Part shown: in pieces, positions 9,356 through 18,326 of the stretch | How positions within the stretch are numbered: position 1 is the first letter of the stretch | How the letters are laid out: every line of letters starts with the position of its first letter | Assembly (NCBI GenBank): GCA_943788695.1 | Contig: CALSRG010000001.1 | Span: 124,001 to 188,000, forward strand | Source of the DNA: an uncultured Flavobacteriaceae bacterium | Lineage (GTDB): Bacteria > Bacteroidota > Bacteroidia > Flavobacteriales > Flavobacteriaceae | Reading direction: 5' to 3' | DNA: 64,000 nucleotides | Notes under the pieces: generated by a model | The model's input: the letters and a program-made list of their open reading frames with translations, nothing else | Database searches by the model: none | What the model was told of the DNA's origin: nothing | Translations under genes and position numbers: made by a program

Positions 9356-9395
9356 AAAAAATTAGGTCAACCTTAAAGATCGACCCTAATTTTTT
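9354..9395 (-). terminator. Probable terminator after pdhB
   Basis: On the minus strand AAAAAATTAGGGTC and GACCTAATTTTTT can pair with one bulged base around a loop of about 13 bases, ending in a T-run. It lies 26 bases after the pdhB stop. Confidence 0.65.
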
Positions 9396-9420
9396 GACAA
9401 TCAGTTAGTCATTATTAAAT

Positions 9421-10404
9421 TTATGCTTTGACGTACATCACTTTTTGGACGGCCTTTACCACATCATCGCTGTTAGGTAACCACTCCTCTAATAATACTG
9501 GAGAAAATGGTGCTGGCGTGTCAGCCGTATTAATTTTTATAATTGGAGCATCAAGATAGTCGAAAATTCTACTTTGAACTTGATAAGTCAATTCAGTAGA
9601 AATATTTCCCAAGGGCCACGCCTCTTCTAGAATCACCAATCTGTTCGTTTTTTTGACCGATGCTAAAACAGTATCATAATCAATAGGGCGCACCGTCCTC
9701 AAATCAATCACTTCACATGAAATATTCATTTCGGCCAACTGGTCGGCTGCTTTTAATGCTTCTTTAATGATTTTTCCAAAGGACACAATGGTCACGTCTG
9801 TACCAGAACGTTTGATATCTGCTACCCCAAGTGGAATTAAATATTCTCCTTCTGGCACTTCGCCTTTATCACCATACATTTGCTCACTTTCCATGAAAAT
9901 AACCGGATCATTATCTCGGATTGCTGACTTAAGCAATCCCTTGGCATCATATGGATTAGATGGAACAACCACCTTAAGACCGGGTGTATTGGCAAACCAA
10001 CTTTCAAAAGCTTGAGAGTGTGTTGCAGCGAGCTGTCCTGCCGAAGCCGTTGGACCTCTAAACACAATTGGGCAATTGAATTGACCACCAGACATTTGTC
10101 TAATTTTTGCGGCATTATTAATAATTTGATCTATACCAACCAGTGAAAAGTTGAAGGTCATAAATTCTACAATAGGACGATTCCCAGTCATTGTAGATCC
10201 AACTGCAACACCGCCAAACCCAAGTTCTGCGATCGGTGTATCAATGACACGATCAGGACCAAACTCATCTAACATTCCTTTTGATGCCTTGTAAGCACCA
10301 TTATATTCCGCAACTTCCTCGCCCATTAAATAGACCGCAGGATCTCTGCGCATCTCCTCACTCATGGCTTCTGCAATAGCTTCTCTAAATTGTATCGTTC
10401 TCAT
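9421..10404 (-). CDS. pdhB: Pyruvate dehydrogenase E1 component, beta subunit
   Basis: The 327-residue subunit pairs with an alpha subunit to bind thiamine diphosphate and decarboxylate pyruvate. Recognisable family segments are MGEEVAEYNGAYKASKG (near residue 26), IDTPIAELGFGGVAVG (near 55) and GPTASAGQLAATHSQAFESW (near 117). The C-terminal transketolase domain contains TIVSFGK and LEEAWPLGNIS. Length is normal. The alpha and E2 subunits are not next to it and must lie elsewhere. It is transcribed away from etfBA. A 2-oxoisovalerate E1 beta would look similar, but the sequence reads as the PDH type. Confidence 0.9.
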   Translation of the reverse strand: MRTIQFREAIAEAMSEEMRRDPAVYLMGEEVAEYNGAYKASKGMLDEFGPDRVIDTPIAELGFGGVAVGSTMTGNRPIVEFMTFNFSLVGIDQIINNAAKIRQMSGGQFNCPIVFRGPTASAGQLAATHSQAFESWFANTPGLKVVVPSNPYDAKGLLKSAIRDNDPVIFMESEQMYGDKGEVPEGEYLIPLGVADIKRSGTDVTIVSFGKIIKEALKAADQLAEMNISCEVIDLRTVRPIDYDTVLASVKKTNRLVILEEAWPLGNISTELTYQVQSRIFDYLDAPIIKINTADTPAPFSPVLLEEWLPNSDDVVKAVQKVMYVKA

Positions 10405-10423
10405 GCTCCTTTTTTAAGCGGTA

Positions 10424-10431
10424 CAAAAATA
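10424..10431 (-). promoter_or_regulatory. Putative -7 element for pdhB
   Basis: The minus strand reads TATTTTTG, matching TAnnTTTG, 20 bases before the pdhB ATG at 10404. A TTG lies 24 bases upstream of it, slightly beyond the usual spacing. Confidence 0.45.
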
Positions 10432-10506
10432 AGGCATTGAAGACGAATAGTCCTTCAACTAAGGGAAAAATTTATTATGCATGCACAGTATTTTAGTTTT
10501 AATCAC

Positions 10507-10514
10507 TAAATTTG
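10507..10514 (+). promoter_or_regulatory. Putative -7 element for etfBA
   Basis: TAAATTTG matches TAnnTTTG and lies 31 bases before the etfB ATG at 10546. No clear TTG is present at -33. Confidence 0.4.
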
Positions 10515-10545
10515 CCTTGTTAAAACAGCTAAATCCTCCCGTTAA

Positions 10546-11292
10546 ATGAAAATATTAGTCTGTATTAGTCATGTTCCAGACACGACTTCAAAAATCAATT
10601 TTACAGAAAATAACACCCAATTCGATCCAAATGGCGTCCAATTTATAATTAACCCAAACGATGAATTTGGTCTAACAAGAGCCATGTGGTTCAAAGAAAA
10701 ACAAGGGGCAACAGTCGATGTTGTGACCGTTGGAGAAGTCGCAGTTGAACCCACTTTGAGAAAAGCATTAGCGATTGGAGCAGATGCCGCCATTCGAATC
10801 AATATGACACCGCAAGACGGATTTTCAGTGGCGCAACAGCTGGCCAAAGTTGTTCAAGATGGCAACTATGATTTAGTAATCGCTGGACGCGAATCCATTG
10901 ACTACAACGGTGGAATGGTGCCTGGAATGATGGCTGAACTAATTGGTGCCAATTTTGTAAATAATTGCATTTCACTAACCATTCAAGACAATAGTGTTAT
11001 TGCTGAAAGAGAAATTGATGGCGGAAAAGAAACCTTGACCACCAAATTACCCTTAATTATTGGCGGGCAAAAAGGCTTAGTTGAAGAAAGTGACCTCAGA
11101 ATTCCAAACATGAGAGGCATTATGATGGCACGTCAAAAACCTTTGAATGTTATTGATCCTATCGATGCGATTACAAAAAGCAGCACCAAGTCATTCGAAA
11201 AACCTGAGTCTAAGGGAGCGGTCACACTGGTTGATAAGGATAATCTCGATCAACTTATTAATTTGTTACACAACGAAGCCAAAGTCATCTAA
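10546..11292 (+). CDS. etfB: Electron transfer flavoprotein, beta subunit
   Basis: The 248-residue protein begins MKILVCISHVPDTTSKINF, the typical start of ETF beta, which binds AMP and helps pass electrons from acyl-CoA dehydrogenases to the quinone pool. Family segments include INPNDEFGLTRA (near residue 36) and VIAGRESIDYNGGMVPGMMA (near 111). LPLIIGGQKGLVEESDLRIP is near residue 165. It is followed after 17 bases by etfA, and the two form one transcription unit. Length is normal for the soluble, fatty-acid-oxidation type of ETF. Confidence 0.95.
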   Translation: MKILVCISHVPDTTSKINFTENNTQFDPNGVQFIINPNDEFGLTRAMWFKEKQGATVDVVTVGEVAVEPTLRKALAIGADAAIRINMTPQDGFSVAQQLAKVVQDGNYDLVIAGRESIDYNGGMVPGMMAELIGANFVNNCISLTIQDNSVIAEREIDGGKETLTTKLPLIIGGQKGLVEESDLRIPNMRGIMMARQKPLNVIDPIDAITKSSTKSFEKPESKGAVTLVDKDNLDQLINLLHNEAKVI

Positions 11293-11309
11293 CTCAAAAG
11301 AGAAAACGC

Positions 11310-12272
11310 ATGTCCATTTTAATATACGCTGAGACACAAGACGGTCAATATAGCAAAAGTGCCTTTGAATTGGCATCATATGCTCACGCCTTGGCAAGTA
11401 CATTGAATACTTCTGTCACTGCTCTTGCCATAAATGCATCAGACCCTAAGTCAATTGAGCGTTATGGTGTTAATAAGGTTCTTGAAGTGAAAAATACAGT
11501 CTTGTCCACTTTTAGTGCTCAATTGTATGCAAACGTTATTTCACAAGCCGCTAAATCTGACGGCAGTTCAATTGTGATTGTAAGTTCAAGTGCAGATAGC
11601 AAATTTTTAGCTCCACTTTTGGCTGTAAAATTAGAGGCGGCATTTGCCTCTAACGTTGTAGCATTACCTACTAGCATTGCACCGTTTTTAGTAAAACGAA
11701 CCGTTTTCACCAACAAAGCTTTTGGTATCACCGAATTGAACTCAGATGTTAAATTATTAGCCTTGTCAAAAAACGCATTTGGCTTGATCGAAAACCCCTC
11801 CATTGCAAGCGTGGTTGCATTTGATGTTACATTACCATCAATTACGCAATCGGTAACTGGAATTGATAAAGCTACTGACAAAGTGACCATAGCAGATGCT
11901 GAAATTGTTGTTTCCGCTGGACGTGGACTAAAAGGTCCCGAAAACTGGAACATCATCGAAGAACTGGCTGAGGTCCTTGGAGCAGCAACAGCCTGCTCTA
12001 AACCTGTTTCTGATATGGGCTGGCGCCCACATGGCGAACATGTAGGTCAGACTGGTAAGCCTGTAGCATCAAATCTTTATATTGCAATTGGTATTTCAGG
12101 TGCTATCCAGCATTTGGCTGGTATCAACTCTTCAAAAGTAAAAGTCGTTATCAATACGGATCCAGAAGCACCGTTTTTTAAGGCAGCAGATTATGGTGTT
12201 GTTGGTGACGCGTTTGAAGTGGTTCCAGAACTTATCGAAAAACTAAAAGTTTTCAAGAGTCAAAACTCATAA
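11310..12272 (+). CDS. etfA: Electron transfer flavoprotein, alpha subunit
   Basis: The 320-residue partner of EtfB carries FAD in its C-terminal half. The FAD-binding region is clear: VSAGRGLKGPENWNIIEEL (near residue 200), then SKPVSDMGWRPHGEHVGQTG and IGISGAIQHLAGI. VINTDPEAPFFKAADYGVVG completes the signature. The N-terminal half is the weakly conserved ETF domain. Its stop codon overlaps a possible -7 element (12270-12277) for the next gene, so the following genes may have their own start of transcription as well as read-through. Confidence 0.95.
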   Translation: MSILIYAETQDGQYSKSAFELASYAHALASTLNTSVTALAINASDPKSIERYGVNKVLEVKNTVLSTFSAQLYANVISQAAKSDGSSIVIVSSSADSKFLAPLLAVKLEAAFASNVVALPTSIAPFLVKRTVFTNKAFGITELNSDVKLLALSKNAFGLIENPSIASVVAFDVTLPSITQSVTGIDKATDKVTIADAEIVVSAGRGLKGPENWNIIEELAEVLGAATACSKPVSDMGWRPHGEHVGQTGKPVASNLYIAIGISGAIQHLAGINSSKVKVVINTDPEAPFFKAADYGVVGDAFEVVPELIEKLKVFKSQNS

Positions 12273-12277
12273 TTTTG
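12270..12277 (+). promoter_or_regulatory. Putative -7 element before the bifunctional nuclease gene
   Basis: TAATTTTG matches TAnnTTTG and overlaps the etfA stop. It lies 57 bases before the ATG at 12335. No TTG was found at -33, so support is modest. Confidence 0.3.
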
Positions 12278-12334
12278 CTATATTCATATCCTGATTTTAA
12301 GGCATGCATTTTCTTGCCTTAGTTGAAGTTAATA

Positions 12335-12943
12335 ATGAGCTTAATTAGACTTGACATCAAAGGAATTTCCTACAGCCAAACCCAAAATGGTGCCTATGCA
12401 CTTATTTTGAATGAGGTTGAAGGCACGAGAAAATTGCCAATCGTTATTGGTGCCTTTGAAGCACAATCGATCGCCATCGCGCTCGAAAAAGAAATTAAGC
12501 CTCCCCGTCCTCTTACCCACGATTTATTTAAAAGTTTTTCAGATCGCTTTGACATTAAAGTAAAGCAGGTGATTATACATAAATTGGTGGATGGTGTTTT
12601 TTACTCAAGTTTGATTTGCGAACGTGATAAAATTGAGGAAATCATTGATGCCCGAACAAGCGATGCCATTGCATTGGCCTTGCGTTTTAATGCTTCAATT
12701 TTTACATATGAAACCATATTAGATAAGGCTGGTATATTTTTAAGTCAAGAAAAAACCGCCGAAACAGAGCTCTCTAGTGATAATGTTATTGCCTCAAATT
12801 TAGAATCCCTGCATGATAGTGACGATTACGTCAATCTTTCGGAAATAAGTTTAGAAACCTTGAACGAAATGCTCGACGAAGCCGTGAAAAATGAAGACTA
12901 CGAATCAGCCGTTCGTCTTCGTGACGAAATTTCTAAAAGATAA
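12335..12943 (+). CDS. Bifunctional nuclease family (BFN/DUF151) protein with UVR motif
   Basis: The protein has 202 residues from ATG 12335; a TTG twelve bases earlier is in frame but gives no family-like residues. The BFN domain covers about residues 1-130 (IRLDIKGISYSQTQNGAYAL, LPIVIGAFEAQSIAIALE, DARTSDAIALALRF). A linker follows, then a C-terminal UvrB/UvrC-type helical motif (EMLDEAVKNEDYESAVRLRD). Related plant and bacterial proteins have DNase/RNase activity; here that is inferred from family only. The stop is followed after three bases by the ATG of the nucleoside transporter. Confidence 0.85.
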   Translation: MSLIRLDIKGISYSQTQNGAYALILNEVEGTRKLPIVIGAFEAQSIAIALEKEIKPPRPLTHDLFKSFSDRFDIKVKQVIIHKLVDGVFYSSLICERDKIEEIIDARTSDAIALALRFNASIFTYETILDKAGIFLSQEKTAETELSSDNVIASNLESLHDSDDYVNLSEISLETLNEMLDEAVKNEDYESAVRLRDEISKR

Positions 12944-12946
12944 TTG

Positions 12947-14638
12947 ATGAGACATTTATTGTTATTATTTACAGCCTCTGTTCTGGTAAGTTCACTTGGA
13001 ATTGGTCAAAATATTGAGGGAAAATGGTCATTTGCAAAGATTATTGATTCTCAAGGCGCGATCTTATTGGATATTGACCCATCGTCAGATATAATGACTT
13101 TAGAGAGTGGTTTATTTCAATACACCTTAAAAGCAAAAGATTTATTAGCGCAAGGTAGTTACACAAAACAAGACAGTATAATCACTTTTAAATATACCTC
13201 TCCATCTGACACAATTCGTGTTTATCGCATCAAACAATCAGATGCTGATAATTTAGTAATCGAAGAAAACGGGACCACCTATTCATTTCAAAATCAATTA
13301 GCAAACAATAATGTAGCAACGATTATTCCTAGTCAAGGATTTACAACTAATGGATTGCTCAGAGGTCTACTTGGAATGTTTGTATTAGTATTTATATCCT
13401 TCTTGTTTAGCAGCAACAAACGGGGTATTAATTGGAAAATTGTTGGCCTCGGCCTTTCCTTTCAGGCTCTTATTGCTGTTGGTGTGTTAAAAATTGGATT
13501 TATTCAAACGGCCTTTGAAGGTGTTGGCAAAGTATTTATTGCTATACTTGAATTTACCCAGTCTGGAAGTGCTTTTTTGTTTGATGGTTTAATTACCAAC
13601 ACCCAAAACTTTGGATATATTTTCGCCTTTCAAGTTCTTCCAACTATCATCTTTTTTTCTGCCTTCACCTCAGTTTTGTTTTATTTGGGTATCATTCAAA
13701 AAGTGGTCAAAGGCTTGGCTTGGCTTTTGTCAAAAGCACTAAAAATTTCTGGAGCTGAGAGCTTAAGTGTTGCAGGCAATATTTTTTTAGGACAAACCGA
13801 AGCGCCTTTATTGATCAAGGCCTATTTAGAACGAATGAATAAATCCGAAATGTTATTGGTCATGATTGGCGGAATGGCAACGGTTGCTGGTGCGGTATTA
13901 GCAGCTTATATTGGATTCTTAGGCGGAGAAGATCCGGTTTTAAGATTACAGTTTGCTAAACACCTTTTAGCCGCATCTGTAATGGCTGCTCCCGGTGCTA
14001 TTGTAATTTCTAAGATTCTTTATCCTCAAAATGAGCCAATTAATAATGATGTTAAAGTCTCATACGACAGAATTGGCAGTAATTTTCTTGATGCTATTGC
14101 TAATGGCACCACCGAAGGCTTGAAACTTGCTGTCAATGTCGGCGCAATGTTATTGGTATTTGTTGCCTTTATTGCCATGTTTAATGGAATATTAGATGTT
14201 ATTGGTGACTGGACCAATCTTAACGCATGGGTAGCTGACAACTCCAGTTACTCTGGACTGACTTTAGAGGCAATTTTAGGAACTGTATTTGCCCCTTTGA
14301 TGTGGCTTATTGGTGTGGCTACTGAAGATACTATGTTGATGGGTCAGCTTTTAGGAATTAAATTGGCTGCAAGCGAATTTATAGGTTATATTCAATTATC
14401 AGATTTGAAAGATGCCGCAAATGGTATTCATTTTTCATACAATAAATCCATTATCATGGCCACCTACATGCTTTGTGGATTTGCGAATTTTGCTTCTATT
14501 GGTATTCAAATTGGTGGTATTGGAGCCCTTGCACCTGGGCAGAGAACAGTATTATCGAAATTTGGAATGAAAGCATTAATTGGTGGAACAATCGCATCCT
14601 TAATGTCTGCTACTATTGCAGGAATTATTATTGGTTAA
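12947..14638 (+). CDS. NupC/CNT-type nucleoside transporter with extra N-terminal domain
   Basis: The protein has 563 residues. From about residue 120 onward it is a concentrative nucleoside transporter: [17 protein letters not shown], then [40 protein letters not shown] and [20 protein letters not shown]. These carry the substrate-binding QTEAP and the C-terminal gate region, and transport is probably driven by Na+ or H+. Residues 1-115 are unusual for the family: a signal peptide ([15 protein letters not shown]) and a small beta-rich, lipocalin-like domain ([15 protein letters not shown] and [14 protein letters not shown]). The ATG at 12947 follows the previous stop by three bases, and thyA begins 23 bases after this gene. 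Imported nucleosides fit the neighbouring thymidylate genes. Confidence 0.9.
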   Translation: MRHLLLLFTASVLVSSLGIGQNIEGKWSFAKIIDSQGAILLDIDPSSDIMTLESGLFQYTLKAKDLLAQGSYTKQDSIITFKYTSPSDTIRVYRIKQSDADNLVIEENGTTYSFQNQLANNNVATIIPSQGFTTNGLLRGLLGMFVLVFISFLFSSNKRGINWKIVGLGLSFQALIAVGVLKIGFIQTAFEGVGKVFIAILEFTQSGSAFLFDGLITNTQNFGYIFAFQVLPTIIFFSAFTSVLFYLGIIQKVVKGLAWLLSKALKISGAESLSVAGNIFLGQTEAPLLIKAYLERMNKSEMLLVMIGGMATVAGAVLAAYIGFLGGEDPVLRLQFAKHLLAASVMAAPGAIVISKILYPQNEPINNDVKVSYDRIGSNFLDAIANGTTEGLKLAVNVGAMLLVFVAFIAMFNGILDVIGDWTNLNAWVADNSSYSGLTLEAILGTVFAPLMWLIGVATEDTMLMGQLLGIKLAASEFIGYIQLSDLKDAANGIHFSYNKSIIMATYMLCGFANFASIGIQIGGIGALAPGQRTVLSKFGMKALIGGTIASLMSATIAGIIIG

Positions 14639-14661
14639 CTGATAATTTTAAGAACAGTATT

Positions 14662-15486
14662 ATGAGACAATATATCGATTTGGTCAACCATGTGTTGAAA
14701 GAAGGACATGAAAAAGGTGACCGCACTGGGACAGGAACCAAAAGTGTTTTTGGCTACCAAATGCGATTTGACCTATCCAAAGGGTTTCCAATGGTCACGA
14801 CAAAAAAACTACACTTAAAATCCATCATACACGAACTCCTTTGGTTTATCAAAGGCGATACAAACATCGGCTATCTCAATGAAAATGGTGTTCGTATTTG
14901 GAACGAATGGGCGGATAACAATGGCGACTTGGGTCCCGTTTATGGCCATCAATGGCGAAATTGGAACAGTGAAGGCATTGACCAACTCAAAGAAGTTATC
15001 GATACGCTCAAAACAAATCCAAACAGCCGTAGAATGCTTGTGAGTGCTTGGAACCCTTCAGTTCTTCCAGACACCTCCGAATCATTTGAATCTAACGTAG
15101 CAAAAGGCAAAGCCGCCTTACCACCATGCCATGCCTTTTTTCAATTTTATGTTGCCAATGGAAAACTGTCTTGCCAATTGTATCAGCGTAGTGCGGATAT
15201 TTTTTTAGGTGTTCCATTCAATATTGCATCTTATGCCTTACTCACTATGATGATGGCTCAAGTTTGCGGTTATGAGGCGGGTGATTTTATTCACTCGTTT
15301 GGGGATGCGCATATATACAGCAACCATCTAGAGCAATTAAAACTGCAATTATCACGAGAACCTCGACCGTTACCTAAAATGACGCTCAATCCGAAAGTGA
15401 TTGATATTTTTGATTTTACTTTTGACGATTTCACCCTTTCCAATTATGATGCCCATCCACCAATTAAAGGTGCGGTAGCCATTTAA
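14662..15486 (+). CDS. thyA: Thymidylate synthase
   Basis: The 274-residue enzyme makes dTMP from dUMP and methylene-tetrahydrofolate. It starts [20 protein letters not shown]. The nucleophile Cys156 is in [13 protein letters not shown], and the phosphate-binding arginines are in DRTGTGT and [12 protein letters not shown]. The dUMP/folate region is [20 protein letters not shown] and the C-terminal tail is [11 protein letters not shown]. The frame is open further upstream, but that extension overlaps the transporter gene in another frame and lacks family residues. It is followed after 10 bases by the dihydrofolate reductase fusion, which regenerates its cofactor. Confidence 0.97.
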   Translation: MRQYIDLVNHVLKEGHEKGDRTGTGTKSVFGYQMRFDLSKGFPMVTTKKLHLKSIIHELLWFIKGDTNIGYLNENGVRIWNEWADNNGDLGPVYGHQWRNWNSEGIDQLKEVIDTLKTNPNSRRMLVSAWNPSVLPDTSESFESNVAKGKAALPPCHAFFQFYVANGKLSCQLYQRSADIFLGVPFNIASYALLTMMMAQVCGYEAGDFIHSFGDAHIYSNHLEQLKLQLSREPRPLPKMTLNPKVIDIFDFTFDDFTLSNYDAHPPIKGAVAI

Positions 15487-15496
15487 TCAAAGTATT

Positions 15497-16393
15497 ATGT
15501 TTAAGGCCCACAAATCTTCGTCTTTTGATCCCGAACAAATGGAACTCATGGCCTATGCCCAAAAACGAATTAGGCAAAAAAGAAATTGGTTCAATCATGG
15601 TGCGATATTCTTTATCGGCAGTATCATTTTATGGATTATGAATATGGCCCTTAGGGCAGGTATTGACACCACATTTTTTGGCTACCCATGGTTTGTTTCA
15701 GCGGTTTTGTTATGGTTTGCCCTTTGGCTTTACCACGGACTAAGTGTCTTTGTTTTTAACCGATTTTTAGGCGACGCTTGGGAAAAAAAACAAATCGACA
15801 TATTAATGGCAAAACAAGAAAAAAAAATCATTCAGCTTCAAGCTAAATTAAAAGACAAAAAAGAAATTATTGATTCAAAACAATCTGGTGGTATGAATAA
15901 TACAGCTAAGGTGATAATGATTGTTGCAGCTTCAGACAATAACGTCATTGGCAAAGACAATCACCTAATATGGCGCTTAAAATCCGATTTACAACGGTTT
16001 AAAACCATGACTTCGGGTCATACCATTATAATGGGGCGTAAGACTTTTGAAAGTTTTCCTAAACCACTACCAAATCGCAAACATATCGTCATATCAAGAC
16101 AAAAAGATTATCACGTGCCAGAAGGTGTACTGTTGGCTCATAGCATCAACGAAGCACTTTTAATGGGTCAGGAATTGGGACAAACTTATGTCATTGGTGG
16201 TGGGGAGATTTACAAACAAGCCATGCCTTTTTGTGATACCATTGAACTTACCAGAGTTCATACAGAATCAAAAGGTGATACCTTTTTTCCAAACTTAGAC
16301 ATGCAGGTCTGGAAGTTATTGAATAAAGAAAGTCATCAGGCCGATAAAGACAACGAATTTGATTATTCTTTTTTAACTTATAAAAAAAATTAA
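15497..16393 (+). CDS. 2TM-domain protein fused to dihydrofolate reductase
   Basis: The 298-residue frame joins two units usually encoded separately. Residues 1-110 are a 2TM domain: a basic N-terminus (YAQKRIRQKRNWFNH), two hydrophobic helices at about 35-53 and 64-85, then an amphipathic helical tail. Residues 138-298 are dihydrofolate reductase. It shows IVAASDNNVIGKDN, the active-site Asp in SDLQRFKTMT, the NADPH-binding IIMGRKTFESFPKPLPNRK and VIGGGEIYKQAMP. No stop separates them, but an internal ATG at 15893 (residue 133) could start a free 166-residue reductase. The enzyme may therefore be membrane-tethered, or the fusion may be only formal. Confidence 0.85.
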   Translation: MFKAHKSSSFDPEQMELMAYAQKRIRQKRNWFNHGAIFFIGSIILWIMNMALRAGIDTTFFGYPWFVSAVLLWFALWLYHGLSVFVFNRFLGDAWEKKQIDILMAKQEKKIIQLQAKLKDKKEIIDSKQSGGMNNTAKVIMIVAASDNNVIGKDNHLIWRLKSDLQRFKTMTSGHTIIMGRKTFESFPKPLPNRKHIVISRQKDYHVPEGVLLAHSINEALLMGQELGQTYVIGGGEIYKQAMPFCDTIELTRVHTESKGDTFFPNLDMQVWKLLNKESHQADKDNEFDYSFLTYKKN

Positions 16394-16398
16394 CTTTG
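16391..16398 (+). promoter_or_regulatory. Putative -7 element before the VOC gene
   Basis: TAACTTTG is a full match to TAnnTTTG and lies 22 bases before the ATG at 16421, overlapping the end of the preceding gene. No TTG is present at the ideal -33 distance. Confidence 0.4.
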
Positions 16399-16420
16399 TC
16401 CTGTTTTAAACCCCAAAAAC

Positions 16421-16842
16421 ATGACATTTCATATCTACCTAACCTTTGATGGTCAATGCGAAGCAGCTTTTAATTTCTACAAATCCGTTTTTGATGGAAA
16501 GTTTGACGAATTGAAATATTTCAAAGATATACCTCAAAATTATGAGGTAAACACTACACATGTTACTGATGATAAAATCATGCATATTTCTTTGCCTATT
16601 ACAAAACATTTTGTACTGCTAGGCTGTGATGCTGAAGGACCTATGAAACAACAGTATCAAAAAGGAACCAACTTTTCCATCAGTCTCAACGTGAAAAATA
16701 AAAAAAAGCACGGAAAATATTTGAAAGACTGTCCAATCATGGGGAGGTTCATTCTCCGTTGGCCGAAACCTTTTGGGGTTCGTATTTTGGTATGATTACA
16801 GATCAGTTTGACATTAAATGGATGGTCAGTGCACCATTATAA
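16421..16842 (+). pseudogene. VOC/PhnB-like protein, frameshifted in an A-run
   Basis: The first 95 or so codons encode a VOC-fold (glyoxalase-like, PhnB-type) protein: FDGQCEAAFNFYKSVFDGKF, then HISLPITKHFVLLGCDA. Near 16700-16707, in a run of eight A, the frame slips. The original frame continues with an out-of-family tail to a stop at 16795. The frame beginning with GCA at 16708 gives ARKIFERLSNHGEVHSPLAE, then FWGSYFGMITDQFDIKWMV, the expected C-terminus, ending at TAA 16842. One base appears to be missing. It may be a real lesion, a homopolymer sequencing error or, less likely, programmed slippage. Enzymatic activity is unknown even for intact relatives. Confidence 0.85.
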
Positions 16843-16901
16843 TTTGAGTGACTTAACAAATAATGCTTTTAGGGTCAAGGTCCTAAAACAAAAATTATAG
16901 C

Positions 16902-16909
16902 TATTTTTG
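16902..16909 (+). promoter_or_regulatory. Putative -7 element for fabD
   Basis: TATTTTTG matches TAnnTTTG and lies 18 bases before the fabD ATG at 16928. No TTG is seen at -33. A 7-bp inverted repeat (TTTTAGG/CCTAAAA, 16867-16888) lies just upstream. Confidence 0.4.
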
Positions 16910-16927
16910 ACAATTCAAAATAGACCA

Positions 16928-17809
16928 ATGAAGGCATTTGTTTTTCCGGGCCAAGGGGCTCAATTTCCAGGAATGGGTCGTGACCTCTACCAAAACGATG
17001 CAGCCGCCAAAGCATCATTTGATCGCGCTGATGATATTTTAGGATTTAGCATTACTGATATTATGTTTGAAGGGGACGATGAATCCTTACGTGCCACCGA
17101 CGTTACTCAACCTGCCATTTTTTTACATTCGGTGATTCTAGCCCAAATATTGGGTCACCACTTTAAACCCGATATGGTTGCTGGTCACTCCTTAGGCGAA
17201 TTTTCTGCCTTAGTTGCAAGCCACGCACTGTCTTTTGAAGATGGCCTGAGATTAGTATCTCAACGTGCTCAAGCCATGCAAGCGGCGTGCGAGCAAGTTT
17301 CTGGAACAATGGCAGCAATTTTAGGTTTAGACGATGAAGTGGTTGAGTCCGTTTGCGCTCAAATTAACGATGTTGTAGTTCCTGCCAATTACAACTGCCC
17401 TGGTCAATTGGTTATTTCAGGGAGTATTAGAGGGATTGAATTGGCTTGTGAGGCCTTGAAAGAGGCAGGTGCAAGAAGGGCACTGGTGCTCCCTGTTGGT
17501 GGAGCATTTCATTCTCCACTCATGGCGCCAGCAAGAGATCAATTGGCCGCAGCCATCGAGCAAACCCATTTTGATAAACCAATTTGTCCTATATATCAAA
17601 ATGTCCATGCCGCTCCAGAAACAGATCCTAAAGTGATCAAAGAGAATCTTGTGGCACAGCTTACGGCTCCTGTGCGATGGACTCAGTCCGTTCAGAAAAT
17701 GGCCGAAGATGGTGCACAATTTTTTACCGAAGTGGGACCAGGAAAAGTATTACAAGGCTTGGTCAAAAAAATCAACAAAGAGCTTGAAGTGAGTTCTGCA
17801 GAAATTTAA
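16928..17809 (+). CDS. fabD: Malonyl-CoA:ACP transacylase
   Basis: The 293-residue cytosolic enzyme loads malonate onto acyl carrier protein for fatty acid synthesis. It begins MKAFVFPGQGAQFPGMGRDL. The nucleophilic Ser88 lies in GHSLGEFSALVA and the catalytic histidine in GGAFHSPLMAPAR (near residue 200). The substrate arginine is in LVSQRAQAMQ. The frame is open for seven more codons upstream from a TTG, but the ATG at 16928 fits the family start. lspA follows after 13 bases, so both genes probably share a transcript. Confidence 0.95.
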   Translation: MKAFVFPGQGAQFPGMGRDLYQNDAAAKASFDRADDILGFSITDIMFEGDDESLRATDVTQPAIFLHSVILAQILGHHFKPDMVAGHSLGEFSALVASHALSFEDGLRLVSQRAQAMQAACEQVSGTMAAILGLDDEVVESVCAQINDVVVPANYNCPGQLVISGSIRGIELACEALKEAGARRALVLPVGGAFHSPLMAPARDQLAAAIEQTHFDKPICPIYQNVHAAPETDPKVIKENLVAQLTAPVRWTQSVQKMAEDGAQFFTEVGPGKVLQGLVKKINKELEVSSAEI

Positions 17810-17822
17810 TAAAACTATATTC

Positions 17823-18326
17823 ATGATTTCAAAACGGAATCGCCTTTTGGCATTGCTCATTTTTGCATCGGTTGTATTGGATCAAGCGTCTAAGATATTA
17901 ATCAGAAACTATATTGATAGATACCAGTCGATTTCATTGATTGGGGAATATTTTACGCTGACCAATGTAGAAAATCCTGGCGCTTTTTTGGGTATGGGAA
18001 GTGACTTAAGTCCTAGTTTAAAATTAGTATTGCTACTTATTTTACCTGTTATAGTTTTAGGTATTGTCATGTACAAACTATTCACAGAAACAACGCTTGA
18101 CAAATGGTCAACCATAGGGTTCGCCTCAATTATTGGTGGTGGGATTGCCAATATGTTGGACCGTTTTAGATTTGGATCAGTTACTGATTTCCTCCATATT
18201 GACTTTGGCGGTGTTTTTAGGACAGGCATTTTCAATGTTGCTGACATGTTCGTCAGCGCAGGATTAATTATTCTAATTCTTGTTGGATTCAAAAAGAAAC
18301 CTCAAAAAGAAACAACCGAGTCTTAG
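17823..18326 (+). CDS. lspA: Lipoprotein signal peptidase (signal peptidase II)
   Basis: The 167-residue inner membrane aspartyl protease removes signal peptides from prolipoproteins. Four hydrophobic helices are visible, with conserved [22 protein letters not shown] and [32 protein letters not shown] follows. The catalytic pair should be Asp113 (NMLDR) and Asp141 (NVADM). Its TAG overlaps the stop of the opposite-strand amidohydrolase remnant by four bases (TTAG). Confidence 0.95.
   Translation: MISKRNRLLALLIFASVVLDQASKILIRNYIDRYQSISLIGEYFTLTNVENPGAFLGMGSDLSPSLKLVLLLILPVIVLGIVMYKLFTETTLDKWSTIGFASIIGGGIANMLDRFRFGSVTDFLHIDFGGVFRTGIFNVADMFVSAGLIILILVGFKKKPQKETTES

Noticed and set aside
11519..11956. 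Minus-strand open frame opposite etfA
   Set aside because: It is an antisense shadow of etfA with no family similarity.
12297..12322. Hairpin AAGGCA/TGCCTT before the bifunctional nuclease gene considered as a terminator or riboswitch
   Set aside because: The stem is only 6 bp with a 10-base loop and no T-run; the conserved elements of a riboswitch are not seen.
14473..14661. In-frame upstream extension of thyA
   Set aside because: It runs through the 3' end of the nucleoside transporter in another frame, is rich in Cys/Trp/Tyr, and has no ThyA-like residues. ATG 14662 gives the family start.
16867..16888. Inverted repeat TTTTAGG/CCTAAAA considered as the VOC gene terminator
   Set aside because: The 7-bp, AT-rich stem has no T-run in the right place.
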